Below are positions 32,120 to 38,893 of a stretch of 38,893 nt of DNA, piece after piece. Below the pieces are notes generated by a model. That model was not told the DNA's origin. It worked only from the letters and a program-made list of their open reading frames with translations, and did not search any database. Position numbers and translations under genes: made by a program. Source of the DNA: an uncultured Fidelibacterota bacterium (lineage in GTDB: Bacteria; Fidelibacterota; Marinisomatia; Marinisomatales; UBA1611); assembly GCA_937893835.1 (NCBI GenBank), contig CALCSS010000131.1, forward strand, positions 1 through 38,893. The letters are read 5' to 3'. Within the stretch, counting starts at the first letter, position 1; every line of letters starts with the position of its first letter.

Positions 32120-33157
32120 TTAACCTTTTTTGATCACAGAATGAAGCCACCCAAATGGATCATTGATCTCTTGCCGCTGGAGAGCGGTCAATGTCTCTTT
32201 GCATTTATTGGTTATAGGGCCAATGCCGCCATGAGCGAATTCATGTACCTGACCCTCATATGTGATTCTGCCCACGGGCGTTACTATGACCGCTGTACCC
32301 GTACAAAAGACCTCATCAGCCTCTAGCATATCTCTTAGATATATATCTGTTTCCTCCACCTGAATGCCTAAGATATCAGAGGCTATCCTGCATACGGAGT
32401 CTCTAGTGACACCATCTAGTATTGACCCACTTAATTTTGGCGTTTTGATGATCCCATCCTTACAGATGAATAAATTTGCCGATCCGAGTTCTTCTACTCG
32501 CTCCCCATCTACAGAGTCCAAGTATATCACTTCATCAAAACCTTCTTTTTTTGCCATGGTCAGCGGGTATAGAGATGCCGAGTAATTTCCAATTGCCTTG
32601 GCATTTCCAATTCCTCTGGGTGCAGCACGATGATAATTTGTCTCGACCTTTAAGTTGAGTGGTTTGACCCCTCCTTTGAAATAGGAACCTACCGGGGAGA
32701 CAAAGACAATAAAAGTATATTCAGCAACTGCCCTCACGCCCAATGCTGGAGCGGTGCCCCATACAATTGGCCTGATATACATACTACCTTTGCCATATGG
32801 AGGAACATAATCCAAGTTATCTTTCACCGTTTCCATAACAGCTTGAATAAAAAAGTCAGGATCCATTTGAGGAATGCACATCCGTTTTGTGGACCACGCC
32901 ATTCTTTTCGCATTACGGTCAATTCTAAATAAAACGATATTATCCTTACTGGTGTGAAATGCTTTTGTGCCTTCAAATACCCCTTGCCCATAGTTCAAGA
33001 CGCCTGCAGCAGGGGAAAGTTCAATTTTCCCATAAGGCATGAGGGAGCCTCCGGTCCATTCCCCATCTATTGAGCAAGTTGCAATAAACATGCTCCGTGT
33101 CTCTACCGCATCAAAGCCTAGTTTATCCCAGTCAATATCTACTTTGTTTAAATTCAC
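32120..33157 (-). CDS. ilvE: Branched-chain amino-acid aminotransferase
   Basis: This 345-aa fold-type IV PLP enzyme interconverts Leu/Ile/Val and their keto acids. Motifs: LNYGQGVFEGTKAF (55-68), the Schiff-base lysine in RGIGNAKAIGNYSAS (K187), VEELGSANLFI, GSILDGVTRDSV and VFCTGTAVIVTPVG. The length and order fit the larger (BCAT-II-like) bacterial type. The start is GTG, overlapping the upstream acyl-CoA dehydrogenase stop by 4 nt (GTGA), so translation is coupled. Together with the neighbouring dehydrogenase, acyl-CoA dehydrogenase and thiolase it forms a plausible branched-chain catabolic unit. Confidence 0.95.
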   Translation of the reverse strand: MNLNKVDIDWDKLGFDAVETRSMFIATCSIDGEWTGGSLMPYGKIELSPAAGVLNYGQGVFEGTKAFHTSKDNIVLFRIDRNAKRMAWSTKRMCIPQMDPDFFIQAVMETVKDNLDYVPPYGKGSMYIRPIVWGTAPALGVRAVAEYTFIVFVSPVGSYFKGGVKPLNLKVETNYHRAAPRGIGNAKAIGNYSASLYPLTMAKKEGFDEVIYLDSVDGERVEELGSANLFICKDGIIKTPKLSGSILDGVTRDSVCRIASDILGIQVEETDIYLRDMLEADEVFCTGTAVIVTPVGRITYEGQVHEFAHGGIGPITNKCKETLTALQRQEINDPFGWLHSVIKKG

Positions 33158-34296
33158 TCTAGTAGTTCTCTGCTAATGACCAGACGCTGTATCTCTGACG
33201 TGCCTTCATATATTTCCGTGATCTTTGCATCGCGCATCAACCTTTCTACGCCATACTCTTGCATATAGCCATAACCACCATGAATCTGTACGCAATCTGA
33301 TGCAGCTGACATCGCTGTGGAAGAAGCAAATAATTTTGCCATCGAACTTTCTTTGGCATGATCCTTACCTTGGTCCTTTAAAGTAGCAGCCTGCCAAACC
33401 AATAACCTCGCTCCATTGATATTGGTCGCCATATCGGCTATTTTATTTTGAATTGCTCCAAAATTTCCAATAGGTTGGCCAAACTGTTCTCTCTCCTTAG
33501 AATAGCTTAATGACTTTTCAAGTGCAGACCTTGCCAAACCTATTGATTGTGCGGCAATGCCTATGCGGCCGCCACCCAAGGCCTTCATGGCAATTGAGAA
33601 TCCTTGACCTTCATCACCGATCAGGTTCTCTTTCGAGATCTTACAATTATCAAAATAAAGTTCACAAGTGTCCGATGCCCTTAGGCCCAATTTATTTTCT
33701 TTTTTCCCAACCGTGAAACCAGGAGTTCCCTTCTCAATGATAAATGCAGATATTCCTCTAGAACCAGCTGATCTATCAGTCACACAGAAAAAAATGATCA
33801 GGTCACTATTCTGTCCGCTTGTCACCCAATTCTTCGTACCATTGACTATGAAATCATTACCATCCTTCTCAGCGAACGTTTTCATATTACTGGCATCAGA
33901 GCCTGATTGGGGCTCACTAAGGCTATATGCACCTAATTTTTCACCTGATGCAAGTGGCCTTAGAAATTTATTTTTTTGATCATCAGTACCCCAATCCAAT
34001 AAGACCTGACATACCAAGGAATTATTAACTGACATTATGGTGGAAGTTGCAAGTTCGACCGCTGCAATTTCCTCGATCGCGATCACATATGAAATTGTAT
34101 CAAGACCAGAGCCATCCCATTTTTCAGGTATCATCATACCCATAAAACCTAGTTCTCCCATTGCTTTTATCTGATCTTTGGGAAACTTTTGTTCTTCATC
34201 GCGTTCTATCACCCCTGGCAAAAGATGTGTATTGGCAAAGTCCCTTGCGGTCTCCTTTATTAGCTCTTGTTCAGGTGATAAGCTAAAATCAATCAT
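33154..34296 (-). CDS. Acyl-CoA dehydrogenase
   Basis: This 380-aa flavoprotein oxidises acyl-CoA to enoyl-CoA. Visible features are AYSLSEPQSGSDASNMKT (flavin/substrate loop), NGTKNWVTSG, GQGFSIAMKALGGGRIGIAA, REQFGQPIGNFGAIQ, QIHGGYGYMQEYGVERLMRD and IYEGTSEIQRLVI. The last includes the catalytic base Glu364, as in short- and medium-chain enzymes. Substrate range cannot be read from sequence; butyryl-, isovaleryl- or 2-methylbutyryl-CoA are all possible, and the ilvE neighbour favours a branched-chain substrate. The ATG overlaps the thiolase stop by 8 nt (ATGATTGA). Confidence 0.95.
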   Translation of the reverse strand: MIDFSLSPEQELIKETARDFANTHLLPGVIERDEEQKFPKDQIKAMGELGFMGMMIPEKWDGSGLDTISYVIAIEEIAAVELATSTIMSVNNSLVCQVLLDWGTDDQKNKFLRPLASGEKLGAYSLSEPQSGSDASNMKTFAEKDGNDFIVNGTKNWVTSGQNSDLIIFFCVTDRSAGSRGISAFIIEKGTPGFTVGKKENKLGLRASDTCELYFDNCKISKENLIGDEGQGFSIAMKALGGGRIGIAAQSIGLARSALEKSLSYSKEREQFGQPIGNFGAIQNKIADMATNINGARLLVWQAATLKDQGKDHAKESSMAKLFASSTAMSAASDCVQIHGGYGYMQEYGVERLMRDAKITEIYEGTSEIQRLVISRELLE

Positions 34297-35473
34297 CTCT
34301 TTGAATAATTAATGCTGACGCTTCACCTCCTCCGATACAGAGCGTCGCAAGACCCAATTTTGATCCTGTTCTTGTCATTCCATTTAACAAAGTAGTAAGG
34401 ATTCGTGCCCCAGAAGCACCAATGGGATGCCCCAGTGCTACAGCACCACCATAAATATTTACCTTTTGCTGATCGATGTTGAAATCTTGCATTGCGGCCA
34501 TGGCAACAACAGCAAAAGCCTCATTTATCTCCCAAAGGTCAATATCACTGGGAGCTAGGTTAACTTTTTGCAGCAACTTATCAATTGCCTTACCTGGTGC
34601 AGTGGTGAACCACTCCGGCTCATGTGCCGCAGAAGCATGTCCTATGATGGAGCCTAGTGGATCGAGGTCCAGTTCTTTTGCCCTTTGATCACTCATGATC
34701 AATAAGGCAGCAGCACCATCATTTAATTTTGAGGCATTTGCAGCTGTAATTGTACCCTTACTCTCAAATGCCGGTCTCAAATTTGGGATCTTTTCAAATT
34801 GAACTCTTGTAGGTTCTTCATCATTTTCTAAAACAAGAGCATCGCCGCTTCTTTGTTTGACCTCAACGGGTACGATCTCAGTCTTGAATATTCCTTTTTC
34901 ACTCGCAGATATTGATCTATTATAGGATTCAATCGCAAAGTTATCCTGATCCTCACGAGAAAAATTACGATCCTTTGACAACATCTCTGCACAGTTGCCC
35001 ATATGTTGGTCATTATATACATCCCAAAGTCCATCGTGTATCATACTATCAACAAGCTTTCCATGACCTAGTCTCTTCCCTGACCTTGCATCTTGCAGTA
35101 GATATGGCGCATTTGTCATGCTCTCCATACCACCAGCAACAATGATATCAGCATCTCCACATCTTATTGCCTGATCCGCTATCATAACTGCCTTTAGTCC
35201 GGAACCACACATTTTATTTATGGTCAAGGATTCAATAGAGTTCGGGCAACCACTTTTAATTGTGGCTTGTCTCGCTGGAGCCTGGCCTTGGCCCGCAGAC
35301 AAGACATTGCCCAAAATGACCTCATCTATTTGATCAGGCTGAACTTGCGCGTCAATTAATACCTGTTTGATCACTATGGACCCGAGGTCAGATGCAGACA
35401 AGGACGAAAATTGACCCTGAAATGCTCCGATTGGAGTACGTTTTGCCGCAACTATTACTGATTTTCGCTGCAT
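34289..35473 (-). CDS. Acetyl-CoA C-acyltransferase (thiolase)
   Basis: This 394-aa thiolase has the catalytic triad: nucleophile Cys89 in NKMCGSGLKA, His349 in GGAVALGHPIGASGA and Cys379 in LCIGGGEASA. The N-terminal AAKRTPIGAFQGQFSSL and NEAFAV motifs are also present. Length and active-site sequence fit biosynthetic-type acetoacetyl-CoA thiolases, but degradative roles are common in such operons. It is the first gene of the run thiolase, acyl-CoA dehydrogenase, ilvE, leucine-type dehydrogenase, nusB, secA, PLP enzyme. The ATG has no visible Shine-Dalgarno and follows an AT-rich region with a tandem repeat containing TATAAA. Confidence 0.95.
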   Translation of the reverse strand: MQRKSVIVAAKRTPIGAFQGQFSSLSASDLGSIVIKQVLIDAQVQPDQIDEVILGNVLSAGQGQAPARQATIKSGCPNSIESLTINKMCGSGLKAVMIADQAIRCGDADIIVAGGMESMTNAPYLLQDARSGKRLGHGKLVDSMIHDGLWDVYNDQHMGNCAEMLSKDRNFSREDQDNFAIESYNRSISASEKGIFKTEIVPVEVKQRSGDALVLENDEEPTRVQFEKIPNLRPAFESKGTITAANASKLNDGAAALLIMSDQRAKELDLDPLGSIIGHASAAHEPEWFTTAPGKAIDKLLQKVNLAPSDIDLWEINEAFAVVAMAAMQDFNIDQQKVNIYGGAVALGHPIGASGARILTTLLNGMTRTGSKLGLATLCIGGGEASALIIQRDD

Positions 35474-35481
35474 AATTATTG

Positions 35482-35503
35482 TTTATAAAACATTTATAAA
35501 ACA
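35482..35503 (-). promoter_or_regulatory. Tandem 11-bp repeat and likely promoter of the thiolase operon
   Basis: Two perfect copies of TGTTTTATAAA (minus strand) lie head to tail, ending 8 nt before the thiolase ATG. Each holds a TATAAA that could act as a -10 box. Further upstream is a 16-bp AT palindrome ATTTTTAATTAAAAAT (35528-35543). With the absence of a Shine-Dalgarno, transcription may start very near the ATG. No -35 box was identified with confidence. Confidence 0.4.
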
Positions 35504-35581
35504 GATTGGAAATTAAGGAATATTTTTATTTTTAATTAAAAATTTAGAAAATGAAATTATAGCATAAACCAATATACTAAT

Positions 35582-36523
35582 TCACTCTTTGTCATAGGCT
35601 TGAATGATCTTCATGACCAAGTGATGACGAACAACATCTCGTTTATCTAACTTAACAAATCCAATACCTTCGACGTCTTTAAGTATTTCGGAGGCTTGTA
35701 ATAATCCCGACTCTATAGGATTCTCTAGATCTATTTGAGTAATGTCACCAGTGATAATTGCTCTAGATCCAACTCCAAGCCGAGTAAGGAACATTTTCAT
35801 TTGCAGTGGCGTTGCATTTTGAGCCTCGTCTAAGATCATATAAGCATTGTCCAATGTCCTGCCTCTCATATATGCAAGAGGCACTATCTCAATGACCTTG
35901 CTCTCTAATAATTGAGATAGCCTAGCCTGTGAATAAAGCGTGTGAAGGGAATCATAAAGTGGAGCGAGATATGGATCAACCTTTTCCTTTAGATCCCCAG
36001 GAAGAAAGCCCAAACTTTCTCCAGCCTCGACAGCAGGTCTACAAAGAATTATGCGATCGACCTCATGACCATCTAACGCGGCTAATGCAAAGGCAACTGA
36101 AAGGAATGTCTTACCTGTCCCAGCAGGGCCAATGCTAAAGACCACATCATTATTCTTGACCATTTCAAAATATCGATACTGGCCTTCAGTTTTTGGACTC
36201 ACTGCACCTTTTATCCCAAAATAAATAACAGAATCAGGAATCTTGTCACCATCTTCCATTCCCATTGATTCTGTTTTGGACAAAGTTATCAATTGTTGAA
36301 CATCTCTTGCAGTGAGATCACCCCTTGTATTTAATGTTTGCATCATTTCATACAAAACCTCGTGAGCACGTTTAACATCTAATTCTTCACCTTGGATCTT
36401 GATCGTCTCGCCTCGTGCAATGATCTTAGCAGGAATTGAATCCTCTATAAGTTTTACATTAGAATCTCCAACTCCCAATAAAGTAGTGGGTTCCATTGTT
36501 TTTAATTCAATGACCTTTTCCAA
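35582..36523 (-). CDS. phoH: PhoH-like ATPase
   Basis: This 313-aa cytosolic P-loop ATPase of the PhoH/YbeZ family is linked in other bacteria to RNA processing with YbeY. Walker A GPAGTGKT is at 132-139. Also present are LCRPAVEAGESLGFLPGDLK, the Walker B box YMILDEAQNATPLQMKMFLT, ITGDITQIDL and SGLLQAS. A short N-terminal KH-like domain (GDSNVKLIEDSI, ARGETIKIQGEE) is typical. The TTG at 36523 is kept as the start because the family usually begins just before an IEL motif, found here at residues 5-7; the ATG at 36496 would remove it. No ybeY follows within the window. Divergent from the TatT-like gene, 47 bp apart. Confidence 0.94.
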   Translation of the reverse strand: MEKVIELKTMEPTTLLGVGDSNVKLIEDSIPAKIIARGETIKIQGEELDVKRAHEVLYEMMQTLNTRGDLTARDVQQLITLSKTESMGMEDGDKIPDSVIYFGIKGAVSPKTEGQYRYFEMVKNNDVVFSIGPAGTGKTFLSVAFALAALDGHEVDRIILCRPAVEAGESLGFLPGDLKEKVDPYLAPLYDSLHTLYSQARLSQLLESKVIEIVPLAYMRGRTLDNAYMILDEAQNATPLQMKMFLTRLGVGSRAIITGDITQIDLENPIESGLLQASEILKDVEGIGFVKLDKRDVVRHHLVMKIIQAYDKE

Positions 36524-36570
36524 TATCCTCTATATCCCTTAATTTCATATGATAAAATATAATAGTTAGA

Positions 36571-37437
36571 ATGACTTATTACTTGAAACAAAATTTTCTC
36601 AAAGTGGTCTCGGTCGCAATTTTTTTAAGTTGTGCTGGGAGTGATATTAATATCAAAGAGAATAGGGAGGTTATTGACCAATTGATCTCTCAAGCCAATT
36701 CATATTGGGACCAACGAACAGATCCAAGAGCCTTAGATAAGGCAGAAAATCTCATTATAAAAGTTCTTCAACAACGTCCCACTGATTTTGAGAATACTAT
36801 ATTTCTAGCAAAAATTAAATTCACCCAAGCATATTTTCTAGAGAACGATCCTGCTAAGCAAAATATTTTATTCTTTGATGGTAAAGAAATGTGTAGAAAA
36901 GCGGTAATGGACCATCCAGATTTTGCTTCGATATATATCAATACTGAAGGAGATAGCTCTTTTAAACTATTATCATCCTTGACTGATGCACCAAGATCTA
37001 TTTTACCTGGATTATATTGGTGGGGTGAAAACCTCGCACACTATTTGAATGCCAAGCCTGTAATGGAGAGATTAAATCACCGTGAATTACTTGAGGTTAT
37101 CATGCACCGTGTCATTGCCCTAGATCCAGATTTTCATTATGGTGGCCCATATCGCTTTTTTGGAATGCTCTATACGCGAATTCCGGGTCTGGACATTTCC
37201 CAATCTCATTCCTATTTTGACCAGGCATTGAACACGAACCCACAATATTTAGGTAATAGTGTATTGATGGCACAGTTTTACCATCAAAAGGCGGGTAATC
37301 GAGAACAATTTAACGAAATTCTAAATAGGGTTTTAAATACCAATCTGACAAAAAATCCTGAAGTAATGACTGATAATTGGTTCTATCAAAAAAAAGCACA
37401 GATGCTCTTAGATAATGAGTCTTCTCTCTTTGAATAA
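36571..37437 (+). CDS. TatT-like TPR lipoprotein (TRAP-transporter-associated family)
   Basis: This 288-aa protein has a lipoprotein-type signal (FLKVVSVAIFLSC, Cys about residue 21). The rest is helical with TPR-like repeats: RALDKAENLIIKVLQQRPTD, CRKAVMDHPDF and SHSYFDQALNTNPQYLG. The segment HYGGPYRFFGMLYTRIPG and the overall layout match the TatT family, periplasmic proteins first described beside TRAP transporters in treponemes and thought to bind hydrophobic ligands. No TRAP permease or binding-protein gene lies in this window, so the partner is unknown. It has its own start 47 bp from the divergent phoH, with no clear Shine-Dalgarno. Confidence 0.78.
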   Translation: MTYYLKQNFLKVVSVAIFLSCAGSDINIKENREVIDQLISQANSYWDQRTDPRALDKAENLIIKVLQQRPTDFENTIFLAKIKFTQAYFLENDPAKQNILFFDGKEMCRKAVMDHPDFASIYINTEGDSSFKLLSSLTDAPRSILPGLYWWGENLAHYLNAKPVMERLNHRELLEVIMHRVIALDPDFHYGGPYRFFGMLYTRIPGLDISQSHSYFDQALNTNPQYLGNSVLMAQFYHQKAGNREQFNEILNRVLNTNLTKNPEVMTDNWFYQKKAQMLLDNESSLFE

Positions 37438-37519
37438 TTGGAGATCAAAAAATATCCCGTTATTTGTTTTTGGATCTCCTATGATATAATTTTGGTTAAT
37501 TTGATTTTTGGAGTACGAT

Positions 37520-37933
37520 ATGAAAATAAATTATTCAATTGAAAAATTCATGGCAAAAGATCTAATTACATTCCAATTAGATACGCCTATTGAAACTGCA
37601 ATGGAATCCTTCCTTAGTAATAAGATCTCTGGTGCTCCAGTTCTAGATGAGAGTGGGTCACTTATTGGTATTCTTTCAGAGAAGGATTGTATGAGAACAT
37701 TATTTGAATCCTCCTATTACAATAATCTAGGAGGTCTAGTTAAAGAATATATGTCCAATGATATTACTACCGTTAATATTTATGATACCTTATCTGATGT
37801 GGTAGACCTATTCATGAAATCAAGATATAGAAGATTCCCAGTGATCGAAGGAGAAAAACTTGTGGGCCAAATAAGTCGAAGAGATGTCTTGAGAGCAATC
37901 GTACAATTATCCAAAGAGGAAAATCCAGCATGA
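37520..37933 (+). CDS. Two-CBS-domain protein
   Basis: The track uses TTG 37508, but the ATG at 37520 has GGAG 6 nt upstream, giving 137 aa. Two CBS domains form a Bateman module. CBS1 is about 6-62 (MAKDLITFQLDTPIETAMES, ISGAPVLDESGSLIGILSEK, DC). CBS2 is about 76-130 (MSNDITTVNIYDTLSDVVDL, RYRRFPVIEGEKLVGQISRR, DVLRAI). Such stand-alone modules bind adenine nucleotides and regulate partner proteins. The gene is followed by a 4-nt overlap (ATGA) with a small TPR protein gene, so it belongs to a three-gene unit. Its partner and ligand are unknown. Confidence 0.9.
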   Translation: MKINYSIEKFMAKDLITFQLDTPIETAMESFLSNKISGAPVLDESGSLIGILSEKDCMRTLFESSYYNNLGGLVKEYMSNDITTVNIYDTLSDVVDLFMKSRYRRFPVIEGEKLVGQISRRDVLRAIVQLSKEENPA

Positions 37934-38232
37934 GAATATTAAGTTTGATTCTTATCACTGGTATTTTAATTGCTGATAATTCTGATTCATTGTTAAAGGC
38001 AACTGCAGCATTAAATGCAGGTATGTTTGAAGAAGCCTTGCTCCACATAAAAAAAGCCCAAAGTGAGAGCCCAACCAGTCCCGACGTGCATCAAATGAAA
38101 GCTCTACTACATGAGGCACTCCATGAACCTAAAGAAGCACTAGGTTCATGGAAAAAATGCCTAAAGTATTCAAAAGATAAAAAGGTAAAACGAGAAGCAA
38201 AAATACATATACGAATTTTATCTGAAGAATGA
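37930..38232 (+). CDS. Small exported TPR protein
   Basis: This 100-aa protein has an N-terminal hydrophobic signal (MRILSLILITGILIADNSD). Two TPR-like helical hairpins follow (LLKATAALNAGMFEEALLHI, DVHQMKALLHEALHEPKEAL, GSWKKCLKYS) and a basic C-terminal helix. It probably serves as a periplasmic protein-interaction adaptor. It overlaps the CBS gene by 4 nt and the next lipoprotein gene by 4 nt, so expression is coupled at both ends. Confidence 0.78.
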   Translation: MRILSLILITGILIADNSDSLLKATAALNAGMFEEALLHIKKAQSESPTSPDVHQMKALLHEALHEPKEALGSWKKCLKYSKDKKVKREAKIHIRILSEE

Positions 38233-38861
38233 TGAATAAGAAAAATTCAATAATCTTATTCCTATTGTTTTCATGTTGGTCTGGACCAGGAGATCCTGCA
38301 ATACTATCAAAATATGATTTTGATAATGTTGGCAGATTATATGTGAAAAATATCCGTGACCATTCAAATATGCTAGGGTCAGGTTCGATGATCTTAAATA
38401 GTGTAACACATAACTTTTTAAAATATGGTTATCCTGTAAATGAAATAAATGATGACCTGTTTGAAGTTCAAATCAGTAATGGAGCACTCTCATTGGAACT
38501 ATCATGCATTATCACAGAATTCACGGATTCTGAGATGATCGTAATCCCCTTTCGTCATGAGGACCGTGGCTATACAAAGACTACAGTGCAACAAACAGCA
38601 GAGATGGATGACGAAAAGGAAAAATCCCAATCATCACAATTACAGACATCAACTACCACAACACATGCGGGTAAAGTGAGGGAAGGGAATAAAGTGGAAT
38701 ATACCCAAAGTAGAGTAGGATTGATGTTAAAAATGATCGATCAACAATCAGGAAATATGGTCTGGTCTAATTCGTATTGGTATAGTGGCCTAGAATTACA
38801 ACGTACGATTGACCTATGTATCAAAAATAGTGTGGTACAGATAAGAAAATTATTCCCCTAA
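38229..38861 (+). CDS. Lipoprotein resembling the LpoB/CsgG-like group
   Basis: This 210-aa protein has a lipoprotein signal (NSIILFLLFSC, Cys about residue 16). The mature part has alternating strands and helices. It ends with a segment typical of LpoB/CsgG-like and related outer-membrane lipoproteins: GLMLKMIDQQSGNMVWSNSY, then a helix TIDLCIKNSVVQIRKLFP. A polar Ser/Thr/Gln/Lys-rich insert (about 130-160) breaks the fold. Family assignment is tentative. Two in-frame ATGs (38229, 38232) are both possible starts; the first overlaps the previous stop (ATGATGA). The gene ends 32 nt from the window edge. Confidence 0.72.
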   Translation: MMNKKNSIILFLLFSCWSGPGDPAILSKYDFDNVGRLYVKNIRDHSNMLGSGSMILNSVTHNFLKYGYPVNEINDDLFEVQISNGALSLELSCIITEFTDSEMIVIPFRHEDRGYTKTTVQQTAEMDDEKEKSQSSQLQTSTTTTHAGKVREGNKVEYTQSRVGLMLKMIDQQSGNMVWSNSYWYSGLELQRTIDLCIKNSVVQIRKLFP

Positions 38862-38893
38862 AAAATGAAGAAATGATGTTGCAAAATATTATT

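Noticed and set aside
38873-38893. Possible next gene starting ATGATG at the right edge
   Set aside because: Only about seven codons remain in the window, not enough to support a call.

Overview
The window looks like part of a genome from the Fibrobacterota-Chlorobiota-Bacteroidota (FCB) group, most probably a Marinimicrobia (SAR406)-like marine bacterium. Three things point there: secreted proteins that end in type IX secretion (T9SS)-style C-terminal sorting domains with NYPNPFNP motifs, a SecA with the FCB-type insertion before its Walker A box, and abundant cohesin-like, cadherin-like and FG-GAP modules. The lineage call is from recognition, not from a search. Several genes have clear Shine-Dalgarno sites. 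Nearly everything from 1 to 36.5 kb is on the minus strand.

Reading along the minus strand from right to left. (a) 36.5-27 kb is housekeeping: phoH, then a tightly packed run of thiolase, acyl-CoA dehydrogenase, branched-chain aminotransferase (ilvE), leucine-type dehydrogenase, nusB, secA and a Cys/Met-metabolism PLP enzyme, with 8-, 4- and 8-nt overlaps between several of the genes. (b) 26.2-22.7 kb holds a 1113-aa cohesin-like surface protein with a T9SS tail and a tRNA-Leu(UAG). A small plus-strand pair (winged-helix protein plus a 34-aa membrane peptide missing from the ORF track) faces them. (c) 22.05-12.84 kb is the most interesting part. It is a six-gene collinear cluster: a membrane-anchored TPR/LuxR-type regulator, a cadherin-like lipoprotein, a two-TM protein resembling GldL, a one-TM protein with periplasmic beta domains resembling GldM, and two putative outer-membrane beta-barrel proteins. 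A strong intrinsic terminator closes it at 12.72 kb. I read it as a divergent GldLM/PorLM-type ion-driven motor operon with unusual periplasmic and outer-membrane partners. (d) 12.7-0 kb carries large exported proteins: a PKD/NHL-propeller protein with a C-terminal hydrophobic helix, a 1920-aa adhesin built from phage-tail-fibre-like and YadA-head-like repeats, a 609-aa T9SS cargo protein, and a partial FG-GAP/Ig protein running off the left edge, which the ORF track omits because it has no stop in the window.

The right end (36.57-38.86 kb, plus strand) has a TatT-like TPR lipoprotein followed by an overlapping trio: a CBS-domain protein, a small TPR protein and a LpoB/CsgG-like lipoprotein.

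Working model, by inference: the 22-12.8 kb operon builds an inner-membrane motor that transmits force through a GldM-like shaft to the lipoprotein and barrels, serving T9SS-type export and/or surface adhesin movement. The adhesins and T9SS-tailed proteins around it are plausible clients. No outer-membrane T9SS translocon (SprA/Sov, PorU, PorV) is visible in this window.
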